A DNA stretch of 64,000 nucleotides from Achromobacter aloeverae (GTDB lineage Bacteria; Pseudomonadota; Gammaproteobacteria; Burkholderiales; Burkholderiaceae_B). The notes under the pieces were generated by a model, which was not told where the DNA came from, did no database searches, and saw only the letters and a list, made by a program, of their open reading frames with translations. The DNA is taken from positions 806,001 through 870,000 of the forward strand of contig NZ_PYAL01000001.1 in NCBI RefSeq assembly GCF_004121055.1, given 5' to 3'. Shown here piece by piece: positions 52,811 through 61,818 of the stretch (its first letter is position 1; every line of letters begins with the position of its first letter). A program made the position numbers and the translations under genes.

Positions 52811-53562
52811 CATTCCTGCAACGCGTGCATCACCTGCCTGTGTACTTCGAACAAGGCGGGATCATCGGGATCGCGCGGCCGGGGCACATCCACCTCGACG
52901 ATACGTACGATGCCGGCCGGAGACCCGCCCATGACGGCGATACGGTCGGCCAGGAAGGCAGCCTCCAGCATGTTGTGCGTCACCAGCACGCCCGTCGGGC
53001 GCGGTCCGTCGCCGGACATCCACATGGCCTGCAGAAGCTGGCGCAAGCGCCGCGCGGTCAGTTCGTCCAGCGCGCTGAAGGGTTCGTCCAGCAGCAGCAC
53101 ATCGGGCTGCACGGCAAAGGCGCGCGCGATGGAAACGCGCTGGCGCTGCCCGCCGGACAGGAATTGCGGATAAGCGTGGGCATGTTCGGGCAACTCGACG
53201 CGCTGGAGCAACTGCTGCACGGTACGCGCCACATCGTCCTTTCCTTTTCTCCGGCCGGCAAGGACGATGCCGATATTCTCCGCGACGCTCAGCCAGTCCA
53301 GCAGGCGAGGCTGCTGGAACACGACACCCAGGTTGATGCTCGGGAAAGGACGGTCGAACCGAAGATCGCCCTGCGTGGGCAGGTCCAGTCCGGCAATGAG
53401 ATTGAGCAGCGTCGATTTTCCGCAGCCCGAAGGCCCCACCAGCGCAAGCAGCTCGCCCGCGCGGATGTCCAGGTCCAGCTGGGCGAGGACGGTACGGGCG
53501 GCGGTATTCCCGGACGGCGGATAGTGCTTGGAGATGCCGCGGAGCTGTATGTTGCTGCTCAT
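52810..53562 (-). CDS. sulfonate/nitrate-type ABC transporter ATPase (SsuB/TauB family)
   Basis: This 250-residue ATPase has Walker A GPSGCGKST, a Q-loop in FQQPRLLDWL (the LLPW-type motif of the Ssu/Tau/Nrt group), signature LSGGQRQRVSIARAF, Walker B VLLLDEP and the switch His in VTHNMLE. It starts inside the end of the permease gene (ATGA overlap) and is the last gene of a five-gene minus-strand operon. Confidence 0.92.
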   Translation of the reverse strand: MSSNIQLRGISKHYPPSGNTAARTVLAQLDLDIRAGELLALVGPSGCGKSTLLNLIAGLDLPTQGDLRFDRPFPSINLGVVFQQPRLLDWLSVAENIGIVLAGRRKGKDDVARTVQQLLQRVELPEHAHAYPQFLSGGQRQRVSIARAFAVQPDVLLLDEPFSALDELTARRLRQLLQAMWMSGDGPRPTGVLVTHNMLEAAFLADRIAVMGGSPAGIVRIVEVDVPRPRDPDDPALFEVHRQVMHALQE

Positions 53563-54392
53563 CGCGCGACGCCCCTTTTCCAACGATTGGCGTGGACTTC
53601 CAACGGTCGGAAGATGCCATGCTCGATGACCAGCATCGCGACCCAGAAAGCGAGCGTCCATGCGATGACGCCCTCGACATCCTGGGTGCTGAACTTCGAA
53701 TTCAGCTGATAGCCCACGCCATCCGACATGCCGAAGATCTCCACCAGCACGATGACCTTCCAGGCGATGGAAAAGCCGATGCGGCAACCAGAAACGATGA
53801 AACTGTAAAGCAGCGGCAGCCACACCTTGCGCAGCACCAAGGCGGGCGGCAGCCGGAAGACCCGCAGCATCTCCACGCGCTCGTGCTCCAGGGAACGGAC
53901 GCCTTGATGCACCGAGATGACCATGGCGGGCAGCACGCCCAGGGCCACCGCCACCACGGGCGACGCCAGGGACACGCCGAACCAGATCACGCAAAGCAGG
54001 GCCCAGACCAGGCCCGGCACGGTCAGGCCGAGGATGACGCCAGGTTCGAAGAAGCGTTCGGCACTGCGCGATACGGCGGTGAGAATACCGACAGGCAGGG
54101 CGAAAAGCAGCGCCAGCAGGAAGCCCAGCGACATGCGCAGGAAGGTGACGCCGATTTCGGTAAAGGCAAACCCGCTGGCCACGATCTCCACCAGCTCGCG
54201 CAGTATGGCGCCGCAGCCTGGTACCAAGGGGGAATGCAGCCAGACCGCCATGGCTTCCCAGCAGGCGATCAACAGCGCGAAGAAAGCCGCCGGAGGCCAG
54301 GCACGGGCCACGAAGGCCCGCAAGCGCCACGACAAGGCGGGGCGCGGGGGCGACGCATCGCCGCCGCGCAGGATTGCATTGTCGGAGCGCAT
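53559..54392 (-). CDS. sulfonate-type ABC transporter permease (SsuC/TauC family)
   Basis: This 277-residue inner-membrane protein has about six hydrophobic helices and the EAA-type loop LRVFRLPPALVLRKVWLPL. It belongs to the BPD-transport group with SsuC/TauC. The N-terminal 25 or so residues are polar. It directly abuts the binding-protein gene and overlaps the ATPase gene by four bases. Confidence 0.91.
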   Translation of the reverse strand: MRSDNAILRGGDASPPRPALSWRLRAFVARAWPPAAFFALLIACWEAMAVWLHSPLVPGCGAILRELVEIVASGFAFTEIGVTFLRMSLGFLLALLFALPVGILTAVSRSAERFFEPGVILGLTVPGLVWALLCVIWFGVSLASPVVAVALGVLPAMVISVHQGVRSLEHERVEMLRVFRLPPALVLRKVWLPLLYSFIVSGCRIGFSIAWKVIVLVEIFGMSDGVGYQLNSKFSTQDVEGVIAWTLAFWVAMLVIEHGIFRPLEVHANRWKRGVAR

Positions 54393-55364
54393 TCAGGCCT
54401 TCACATAGAGTTTTCGGGCCGGCACCGCATCCAGCAGGCCCAGCTTCACCGCCACTTCGACCTGCTTGTCCATGGTGGCGAAAACGCTGGCGTCCCACTT
54501 CGTTGCGTAGGTGGGTGCCAGGCGCCGCGGCAGCAGATCGATGGCCTGGGTCTCGTCAGCCTTCAGCCCCAGCTCAGCGGCGATGGGCTTCAGGCTGTCG
54601 GGATGCTGGGCGACCGTCGTCCCGATCCGTTCGAACAGCGTTGCCAGCTTGGCCGCCGTCGCCCGGTTCTGCTCGAACCAGCTCTTGCTTGCCGCCAGGC
54701 CGACCAGGAAGGGATCGTCGGCCTGGCCTGTCGCCTCCTTCCAGATATCGGCCACGCGGGCGATCTCACGCGCACCGCGCCCCACCAGGCGCGTGGCCGT
54801 CGGCTCCAGCGTAATGATGCCGTCCACGTCGCCGCGCTCGAACAGCGCCAGGTTGGCGGTGGGCGATCCGAAGATCACCTTGACGTCCTTTTTCAGGTCC
54901 AGCCCGGTCAAGGACGCGGCGATGCGTGCCTGCTGGTATGTTTCGCTGGTCTCGGCCGTCGTGGCGATCCGCTTGCCGACCAGGTCCTTGGGCGACTTGT
55001 AGGGGCTGTCGCCCCGCACGATCCACCGGCCATGATTGTTCAGCGCGGGGCCGAACAGGACGATGTCGCTGCCCCGGTTGGCCAGCGTCGCCAATCCCAC
55101 CGACCCGAACACCCCCACGTCCAGGGAGCCGGCGCTCAACTGCACTTGCATCTTGCCCGGATCCGCTGTCAGCCAATCCAGCGTAATGCCCAGATCGCTG
55201 TCCAGCTTGTACTGGCCGACCAGCGGCCGCCAGGCCGAGCCCGCGCTGCCGGCCGAGGGCAGCGTAATGCGCACCGTCTTGTTGTCCTGCGCCCAGGCGC
55301 CGCCGGGCAGCATGCCGGCGGCCGTCGCGCCCGCCGCCAGTTGTAGAAAGTCTCTGCGATTCAT
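54393..55364 (-). CDS. sulfonate-type substrate-binding protein (twin-arginine signal)
   Basis: This 323-residue periplasmic binding protein of the SsuA/TauA/NMT1 group has a Tat signal MNRRDFLQLAAGATAAG ending at AWAQ. The fold shows the LDVGVFGSVG, GKRIATTAETSETY and FGSPTANLALFERGDVDGI segments. The start is the ATG at 55364, immediately before the Tat motif; a longer frame lacks it. It is translated just before the permease (adjacent stop and start). Confidence 0.9.
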   Translation of the reverse strand: MNRRDFLQLAAGATAAGMLPGGAWAQDNKTVRITLPSAGSAGSAWRPLVGQYKLDSDLGITLDWLTADPGKMQVQLSAGSLDVGVFGSVGLATLANRGSDIVLFGPALNNHGRWIVRGDSPYKSPKDLVGKRIATTAETSETYQQARIAASLTGLDLKKDVKVIFGSPTANLALFERGDVDGIITLEPTATRLVGRGAREIARVADIWKEATGQADDPFLVGLAASKSWFEQNRATAAKLATLFERIGTTVAQHPDSLKPIAAELGLKADETQAIDLLPRRLAPTYATKWDASVFATMDKQVEVAVKLGLLDAVPARKLYVKA

Positions 55365-55415
55365 GTCTTGTTCACGTCGAGGAAGGGACAGGCGGACGCC
55401 GTCCGCCATGATGAT

Positions 55416-56330
55416 TCAAAGCACCAGCGCGCGGTGCATGACGCGCTGCTGCGGTCCGAAATCCGGAACGCCCCGATGCTGCACGGTACGGTTATCCCAG
55501 ATCAGGGCGGTCCCGCTCTCCCAGCGATGGCGAGCCTGCACTTCCGGCGCACTGAGCGCGTCGAACAGGATATCCAGCAGGGCCTGGCTGGTGCGCCGGC
55601 TGACGCCGAGGATCCGGTGCGTATAAAGCTCGTTGACGAAGATCTGCTTGCGTCCTGTCTCCGGGTGCGTACGTATGAGCGGCACTTCGATGGGCGGATA
55701 CTTGCGCCGCTGCTCCGCGCGCGCCTCGAAGTCGTGATACGCCAGCGTCAGGTAGCCCATCGTGTCGGCATCGTGGACGGCGGTCAGCGTCTCCAGGTAA
55801 GCCACCAGCAGGGGATCGAGCAGGTCGTAGGCGGCCGTCGCATTGGCGAACAGCGTATCGCCGCCCAGCGCGGGCATCGTTTCTCCCAGCAGGGCCGTGT
55901 ACGGCGGCGACGTCGGCTGGAACACCTGGTCCATATGCCAGATGTAGTTCATGCGCGTTTTCTTGGTGGACGCATCGATGGTATTGAGCTGGCCGCTCTT
56001 GCCCGTCTCCGGCGTATAGGGCGTATTCATCAGCTTGGCCTTGCCGAACAAGGACACCAGCCGCTCGAAGTGCTCGACCCCTACCGTGCCCGGCTCGAAG
56101 CTGAGGAAGCCGTAGCGCAGCAGCGTCCCGCGCAGCAGCTTCCGTATCTCGGGAGCGACCTCGCCGTTTCCATCGATGCGCAAGCCGCTGACGCGCGCGC
56201 CCACGGTGGGGGAATAAGGCGTAACTGTCACACCGCCGGTTTCGACGGGACTGCCGAGATAGCGGGTCATATCCAGGATCTTCGGCTGGATCCGGTCGAG
56301 CTTATCGTTGTCGACGACTATGCCGTACAT
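55416..56330 (-). CDS. TauD/TfdA-family Fe(II)/2-oxoglutarate dioxygenase
   Basis: This 304-residue dioxygenase has the metal facial triad in WHMDQVF (His-x-Asp) and VQHRGVPD (distal His), with the 2-oxoglutarate Arg in MHRALVL. In the TauD group such enzymes hydroxylate sulfonates or alkyl sulfates to release sulfite or sulfate. It sits between a sulfonate-type transporter and a sulfurtransferase, so use of an organosulfur compound as sulfur source is likely; substrate identity is inferred. The start at 56330 has AAGAA upstream. Confidence 0.88.
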   Translation of the reverse strand: MYGIVVDNDKLDRIQPKILDMTRYLGSPVETGGVTVTPYSPTVGARVSGLRIDGNGEVAPEIRKLLRGTLLRYGFLSFEPGTVGVEHFERLVSLFGKAKLMNTPYTPETGKSGQLNTIDASTKKTRMNYIWHMDQVFQPTSPPYTALLGETMPALGGDTLFANATAAYDLLDPLLVAYLETLTAVHDADTMGYLTLAYHDFEARAEQRRKYPPIEVPLIRTHPETGRKQIFVNELYTHRILGVSRRTSQALLDILFDALSAPEVQARHRWESGTALIWDNRTVQHRGVPDFGPQQRVMHRALVL

Positions 56331-56387
56331 GTTTTTCTTGCATCCTTGCTGTTGTCTGATGACGGATACCAAACGTCCACATCGCGG

Positions 56388-57212
56388 CTAGATGACGGCC
56401 GCGTCCACCGGATAGCGTTCCGAAGTGCCCCACTCGTTCCAGGACGCCGGATAGACCGCCGCGCCGGTATGTCCCGCGAGCTGCAGGGCGATGAAGGTCC
56501 GGGCCGCACGGCCGCCACCGCCGCAATAGACGACAGCGCGCTCCTCGGCGGCGACGATGTCCTTGGCCGCGGCCGCCAGTTGGCCGGCGGCGGCAAAGCG
56601 CCCGTCGGCGCCAAGCTCGACGGCCGCATCCCAGAAACGCGCACCCGGCACGCGGCCGGTGCGGCCGGCATTGCTGCGTCGACCCGCGTACTCCTCCCTG
56701 GAGCGGGCGTCGATGATGCGAACGCCGGCCTGAGCGGACGGCGCCTCGGCTTGCTTTTCCACGGCGGCCAGCACCTCGTCGGCCGTAGCCAGATAGCCGG
56801 CCTGCGGAACCACGGTGTAGGCGGTCGCGGTCACGGCGGGCGCGACGGTCGTGCGCTCGCCCGTCCATGCTTCGATGCCGCCATCCAGCAGCGCGATGCG
56901 TTCGACGCCGGCATAGGCCAAGGCCCACGCCACCCTGGACGCGTTCACCTCATTCTGCGCGCCGCCGACGACGACGCGGGAATCGCGGGAAATTCCCAGC
57001 GCGCTCAGGCTCCATCCCAGGATGGCATGCAGACGCGCCAGCGAGGAGGCGTCGGTCGAGGCGATCGCGAACAGCGATGGCTCAATATGCCGCGCGCCGG
57101 GGATATGACCGGCCCAGTAATCGGCCGCCGGACGCGTGTCGATGAGGATGAGGTCACGCTGCCCGGCATGCTGCGCCAGCCACTCCGGCGTCGCCAGTTC
57201 AAAAATTGCCAT
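56388..57212 (-). CDS. thiosulfate sulfurtransferase (tandem rhodanese)
   Basis: This 274-residue enzyme has two rhodanese domains: an inactive N-terminal one (DTRPAADYWAGHIPGARHIE, no Cys) and a catalytic C-terminal one with Cys in AVVYCGGGGRAARTF. It transfers a sulfane sulfur from thiosulfate or mercaptopyruvate to an acceptor. It is the first gene of the operon with the TauD-like enzyme and the ABC transporter, supporting an organosulfur role. The start at 57212 gives the usual N-terminus. Confidence 0.88.
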   Translation of the reverse strand: MAIFELATPEWLAQHAGQRDLILIDTRPAADYWAGHIPGARHIEPSLFAIASTDASSLARLHAILGWSLSALGISRDSRVVVGGAQNEVNASRVAWALAYAGVERIALLDGGIEAWTGERTTVAPAVTATAYTVVPQAGYLATADEVLAAVEKQAEAPSAQAGVRIIDARSREEYAGRRSNAGRTGRVPGARFWDAAVELGADGRFAAAGQLAAAAKDIVAAEERAVVYCGGGGRAARTFIALQLAGHTGAAVYPASWNEWGTSERYPVDAAVI

Positions 57213-57260
57213 TGCCCTGCTCCATTGCGATCGATATGCCTGGCATCGTATCGTCAGCGG

Positions 57261-57292
57261 GCTAACTATCAAACGCACATTAATTTGTTAGC
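57261..57292. promoter_or_regulatory. inverted repeat between sulfur operon and MFS-marR operon
   Basis: GCTAAC (57261-57266) and GTTAGC (57287-57292) are separated by 20 AT-rich bases, with further partial symmetry (TCAAA/TTTG). It lies in the divergent region upstream of the MFS gene and is a candidate MarR operator. Confidence 0.4.
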
Positions 57293-57373
57293 TTATTTAC
57301 TATTGTCATTTTTGACTGCGCGCCCGAACGCGCAGAATGATGGGCGCTTTCCTTCCTACGGATACGGAGATAC

Positions 57374-58873
57374 ATGCCTTCCTCCCCTCGCGACGAATCT
57401 TCCATCGCGCCTCCGGCCGGTGCAGCCGCCGGGACCGGTACCGCCGGCGCCGCCGCCCCGCTTCCCGCGGCCACCAGCTTCCGGCCCCTGTCCATCCTGG
57501 TCGGCTCCGCCTACTTCATGGAGCAGCTGGACGCCACCATCATCAGTCCCGTCATCCCGGACATCGCCCGCGACTTCGGCGTCGATCCGTTGAGCCTGAA
57601 CCTGACGATGACCATCTACCTGCTCTGCTCGCTGGTTTTCGTGCCCTTGAGCGGCCTGGTGGCGGCGCGGCATGGCACGCGCACGGTGTTCTGCTGGGCA
57701 GTGGCCTTGTTCACGGCCAGCTCCGTATTGTGCGCCATGGCGCCCAGCCTGGCCATGTTGGCGGTATGCCGCGCCTTGCAGGGAATGGCCGCGGCCATGA
57801 TGGTGCCGGTGGGCCGCACCGCCATCGTGCATACGACCAGCAAGGCACAGTTGGTCGAGGCATTGGCCTGGTTCATCACACCGGCCATGGCGGGTCCGAT
57901 GCTCGGGCCGCCCCTGGGAGGATTGTTTTCAACCTACCTGTCCTGGCATTGGGTATTCCTGATCAATGTGCCGGTGGGCCTGGCCGGCCTATGGGCCGCC
58001 CGCAACATCATGCCGCAGCTGCATCACCGCGCCGACCTGGCTTTCGACGCAAAGGAATGGTTGCTGGCAGGCGCCGCGCTGGCCTTGCTGATCCTGCTGA
58101 TCGAACAGGCGCGCCACGGCGGCGCGCTGCCGCTGCTGGGCGGCCTGGCCTTGGCCCTGGCGTTGTGCGTCTGGCTGTATGTGCGCCGCTTCCGTGGCCT
58201 GACGGCGCCCATGCTGGATTTTCGCCTGCTGCGCCTGCCCACCTTCGCGGCCGGCTTCTGGGGAGGATCCCTGGTCCGCGTGGGTTATGGCGCCCTGCCT
58301 TTCCTGCTGCCGCTCATGTTGCAGCTGGGCCTGGGCTACACCGCCCTGCAAAGCGGCATCGTGCTGCTGGTCAGCGGCTCGATTGCGTTCTTCACCAAGA
58401 CGCAGACCACCCGCGTGCTGCGCCGCTGGGGTTTTCGGCGCGTGCTTTGCTACAACGGCGTGGCGTGCGCCGCGGCGCTGGCCGGCTGCGCCCTCTTCTC
58501 CCTGCCGCATTGGGGCCTGGCCGGCATTACGGCGTTCGTCTCGATGGCCAGCTTCTTCAGGGCGGTCCAGTTCAATGCGCTGACCGCCGTGTCCTATTCC
58601 GACCTTCCCCCCGGCAAGGTGGCATCGGCGACCACATTGAACACCATGGCCTGGCAACTGGCGATCATGCTGGGAATCTCCCTGTCGGCGCTGGCCGTCC
58701 AGTGGTCTGCTAACCTAGGCGCCCGCGGTACGCCGGCCGGCATGGATTTTTCGGTGGCGTTCGTCATCCTCGCGCTGTTCGCCTGCGCCGCGATGCCCTG
58801 CTACCGGGCCCTGTCCACGCAAGCCGGCGCCGAGCTCAGCGGCCATCGCGCCGACCGGCAGCCGGCGTCATGA
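57374..58873 (+). CDS. MFS transporter, DHA2 (EmrB/QacA) family
   Basis: This 499-residue inner-membrane drug/proton antiporter-type protein has 14 predicted spans. Motif A-like GLVAARHGTRTVF and the antiporter motif C-like GPMLGPPLGGLFSTYLSWHW are present, with Asp in MEQLDATI in the first helix. The first 35 residues are a Gly/Ala/Pro-rich cytoplasmic tail. It overlaps the downstream marR by ATGA, so the pair forms a self-regulated efflux module. The substrate is unknown. Confidence 0.92.
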   Translation: MPSSPRDESSIAPPAGAAAGTGTAGAAAPLPAATSFRPLSILVGSAYFMEQLDATIISPVIPDIARDFGVDPLSLNLTMTIYLLCSLVFVPLSGLVAARHGTRTVFCWAVALFTASSVLCAMAPSLAMLAVCRALQGMAAAMMVPVGRTAIVHTTSKAQLVEALAWFITPAMAGPMLGPPLGGLFSTYLSWHWVFLINVPVGLAGLWAARNIMPQLHHRADLAFDAKEWLLAGAALALLILLIEQARHGGALPLLGGLALALALCVWLYVRRFRGLTAPMLDFRLLRLPTFAAGFWGGSLVRVGYGALPFLLPLMLQLGLGYTALQSGIVLLVSGSIAFFTKTQTTRVLRRWGFRRVLCYNGVACAAALAGCALFSLPHWGLAGITAFVSMASFFRAVQFNALTAVSYSDLPPGKVASATTLNTMAWQLAIMLGISLSALAVQWSANLGARGTPAGMDFSVAFVILALFACAAMPCYRALSTQAGAELSGHRADRQPAS

Positions 58874-59529
58874 GCGCGGCGACGGTCCACGCGGGGGGAG
58901 AACCCGACACCGGGCATCCGCACCATCCGCTGTTTCGCGCCATGGCGCCTCAACCATCCATATACATGTCCGCTCAGCACGTCGAACGACTCTCCCAGCT
59001 TTACTCGCGACCAGGTTTCCTGCTGCGGCGCGCCCACCAGATCTACGTCGCCATCTTCGAAGCGAACTTCGAGCGGCTGTCGCTATCGCCCGCCCAATAT
59101 TCCGTCATGGTCGCGCTGCACGATCTGCACGGCGTGAACCAGGGCGACCTGGCAAAGGCGATCGGCATGAACAAGGTGACCGTGTCGCAGATCGTCCAGG
59201 CGCTGGAAACCCGCGGCTGGATCACACGCAAGAAAGCCGACGACGATCGCCGGCAGCGTCAACTCACGCTAACGGCCGACGGACTGCGCGCCGTGAACCA
59301 GACAGCCGCGATGGCCGAGGCCACGTATGCCGAACAGATGGCGCCGTTGTCCGAACCGGAGCGCCAACGCCTGTTCAAGCTGCTGCAGCGGATCGTCGAT
59401 GAGCTGGAGCCCAGGGCGCGCACGCCGTTCGAACCTGTCGCGACCGGCCAGCCCGCGCCGAGGGGCCGCGCGAGCGGTACACGAAGCGACCGCGTCCTGA
59501 GAAAGCGAACGTCCCGCACCGAAGCCTGA
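58870..59529 (+). CDS. MarR-family transcriptional regulator
   Basis: This 219-residue regulator has the MarR winged helix: LSPAQYSVMVALHDLHGVNQ, then GDLAKAIGMNKVTVSQIVQALE and the wing ITRKKADDDRRQRQLTLTADG. It has about 30 extra residues at the N-terminus and a basic, low-complexity C-terminus. It is coupled to the MFS exporter and probably represses that operon, releasing DNA on binding a phenolic or toxic ligand. Confidence 0.92.
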   Translation: MSAATVHAGGEPDTGHPHHPLFRAMAPQPSIYMSAQHVERLSQLYSRPGFLLRRAHQIYVAIFEANFERLSLSPAQYSVMVALHDLHGVNQGDLAKAIGMNKVTVSQIVQALETRGWITRKKADDDRRQRQLTLTADGLRAVNQTAAMAEATYAEQMAPLSEPERQRLFKLLQRIVDELEPRARTPFEPVATGQPAPRGRASGTRSDRVLRKRTSRTEA

Positions 59530-59530
59530 G

Positions 59531-60709
59531 CTACGCGGTGCCGGCCCTCAGGCCACTATCCGCAAGATCACGCATCAAGGCCATCGACATCTCGTAGGGG
59601 TGGTTGATGCCCAGCAGCGCCATATTGCGGTGCACCTCGTCGCGCAACAGGCCGAGGGCGTGCACCACCCCCGCTTGCCCGGCGGCGGCGACGGCGTAGT
59701 TGTAGGGGCGGCCCGCGAAAACGCAGCGCGCGCCCAGCGCGATCGCCTTCAGGACATCGGATCCGCGTCGGATGCCGCTGTCCATCATGACGACCAGCTC
59801 CGGCACGGCGTCCACGATATCGCGCAGCACATGCAGGGGCGAGACCGCGCCGTCGATCTGCCGGCCGCCGTGGTTGGACACGATGATCCCGTCGACGCCG
59901 ATTCCCCGGCAGATGCCAGCGTCCTGCGCCGACAGGATGCCCTTGACGACCAGGTTCCCGCGCCAGAACGACCGCGCGGCCTCCACATGTTTCCAGCTCA
60001 GGCTGTCCCGCGCCTTGATATCCTTCTGCACATTCTTCGACAAAACCGGGCTACCGCGATCGGCCCTCCAGTTCTCCAGGTGCGGCATGCCGTGCGCCAG
60101 CAGCGTGCGCAGGAACGTGCCGACCAACCAGCGCGGCCGCGTGATTCCCTGGAGCGCCAGATCGACGCTGGGGCGCAGGGGCGAGGAGAAGCCATTCCTC
60201 ACATACCGGTCCGGGCTCACCGATACCGGCAGGTCCACCGTCAGCACCAACGTCCGGTAGCCGGCCGCGCCGGCGCGGTCCAGCAAACGCCTGATCTCGT
60301 CATCGGAGCCTGGCAGATAGGCCTGGAACCAGGCATGGGGCGCGGCGGCCGCAACCGTCTCCAGGCGGGTCAGCGACGCGCCGCTAAGCACATACGGCAC
60401 ATTGCACCGGGCGGCGGCCGTGGCGAGCGCGACATCGCCGCCGAAGGAATACATCGCGCCCAGTCCGACGGGGGAAATGCCGAAGGGACTGGCGTACTTG
60501 TGCCCGAACAGCTCGATGCCTTGGGCGCGGCCCGATACGTCGTTGAGCATGCGCGGGATGAAGCCATAGCGATCGAAGACACTCCGGTTGCGCCGCAACG
60601 TCGCCTCGTCTTCCGCGCCGTTTTGGATGTAGCTGAACATGGCGCGCGGCAGCACCTTGCGCGCCAGCGGTTCGAAGTCCAGGAGGTTGTGAACGCAGGA
60701 TAGATCCAT
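59531..60709 (-). CDS. FMN-dependent alpha-hydroxyacid dehydrogenase
   Basis: This 392-residue flavoenzyme of the L-lactate dehydrogenase/glycolate oxidase family has FMN contacts (SPFGISPVGLGAMYSFGG), the catalytic His and Arg in SNHGGRQIDGA, and MDSGIRRGSDVLKAIALGA near the end. It oxidises an (S)-2-hydroxyacid, possibly lactate or mandelate. The start at 60709 (MDLSCVHNLLDFEPLARK) fits the family; a 65-residue longer frame is not conserved. Its stop lies one base from the convergent marR stop. Confidence 0.9.
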   Translation of the reverse strand: MDLSCVHNLLDFEPLARKVLPRAMFSYIQNGAEDEATLRRNRSVFDRYGFIPRMLNDVSGRAQGIELFGHKYASPFGISPVGLGAMYSFGGDVALATAAARCNVPYVLSGASLTRLETVAAAAPHAWFQAYLPGSDDEIRRLLDRAGAAGYRTLVLTVDLPVSVSPDRYVRNGFSSPLRPSVDLALQGITRPRWLVGTFLRTLLAHGMPHLENWRADRGSPVLSKNVQKDIKARDSLSWKHVEAARSFWRGNLVVKGILSAQDAGICRGIGVDGIIVSNHGGRQIDGAVSPLHVLRDIVDAVPELVVMMDSGIRRGSDVLKAIALGARCVFAGRPYNYAVAAAGQAGVVHALGLLRDEVHRNMALLGINHPYEMSMALMRDLADSGLRAGTA

Positions 60710-60816
60710 GGGTAGTACCGTAGTTGTCCGTATGCCGATAGGGGAGCGCCGATTATTGCCGGCTGGATCGTAAGGCCCATGCCGGGGCGCATCAAGCGAA
60801 TCTTCACACCCCGGAC

Positions 60817-61704
60817 TCAGCGCGCGATCGCGAGCGGCATATTGGCCTTTATGGCGGTCACGAATTCCCTGGCCGCCTCCGATCGATAGCGGTCGCGCGG
60901 CCACAACAGCGCCGCGGTGCGGGTGACATGCGGCGTGATGGGAATCGCCCGCATCGCGGGCGACGCGATAACCGCGCCCTCGAAAAGCATGCAGGCCAGG
61001 TGACTGTTGGCGACGATGTTCTGCATCGCGGGAATCGAGTCCAGTTCGATCCGGATGCGACCTCGAATATGCCGGGACAAGTGACGTTCGATCAGTTCAC
61101 GCGAAAAGTACAATCGGGATTGCAGCGCGATATCCAGGACGGAGAGGTCTTTCTTCCGAACGGCCTTGCGCCCCGCCAGGGGATGGTCATTCCTCACCAG
61201 CAACATCAGCCGTTCCGAGAACAGGGGCTCATTGACCAGCTCCTCGCAATTGTCGGACGTCGTAAAACCTAGCCCCAGGTCCAGCAGCCCGTCCTGCAGC
61301 TTCCCTTCGATCTGCCTCATCGGCAAATCCTCGACGTGCAGGTGTATGCCCGGATAGCGCCTTGCGAAAGAGGCGATGGCTCCCGACAACAGCGAATTGG
61401 TGTAGGTCGTGATCACGCCCACCCGCAACTCACCACTTTGCAACGCATTCAGCGACTGCAGGGCGAGCTGACCGTCTTCCAGATCACGCAGCGCCTTCAG
61501 CGCGAAACGCGAAAAGAGCCGGCCGGCATCGGTCAGCCGCACCTGCCTGCCGACCCGGTCGAACAAGGGCGTGCCTAATTCCGCCTCGAGTTGGCGCAAT
61601 TGATGCGAAAGCGTGGACTGTGTGATATGCAGCGCACGCGCGGCCTGGGTGACGTGCTCGCGGCTGGCCGCTTCAAGAAAATACCTGAGCTGGCGAATTT
61701 CCAT
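60817..61704 (-). CDS. LysR-family transcriptional regulator
   Basis: This 295-residue regulator has the HTH MEIRQLRYFLEAASREHVTQ, then AARALHITQSTLSHQLRQLE, and a CysB/CynR-like effector domain (TTSDNCEELV, VRNDHPLAGRKAV). It is divergent from the Bug-YciI-cycloisomerase operon and likely its activator, by analogy with CatR-type regulators. It is followed at 107 bases by the hydroxyacid dehydrogenase gene in the same orientation. Confidence 0.93.
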   Translation of the reverse strand: MEIRQLRYFLEAASREHVTQAARALHITQSTLSHQLRQLEAELGTPLFDRVGRQVRLTDAGRLFSRFALKALRDLEDGQLALQSLNALQSGELRVGVITTYTNSLLSGAIASFARRYPGIHLHVEDLPMRQIEGKLQDGLLDLGLGFTTSDNCEELVNEPLFSERLMLLVRNDHPLAGRKAVRKKDLSVLDIALQSRLYFSRELIERHLSRHIRGRIRIELDSIPAMQNIVANSHLACMLFEGAVIASPAMRAIPITPHVTRTAALLWPRDRYRSEAAREFVTAIKANMPLAIAR

Positions 61705-61818
61705 TGCGTGTGCAATTGATCGATGAAAACGAACGTTCCTGGCGCCAGATCTCATTATACGGATCGCATTGCGGTTACTAGAATGCCGGCCGACAACGAC
61801 CGAAAACAGGAGACATTC

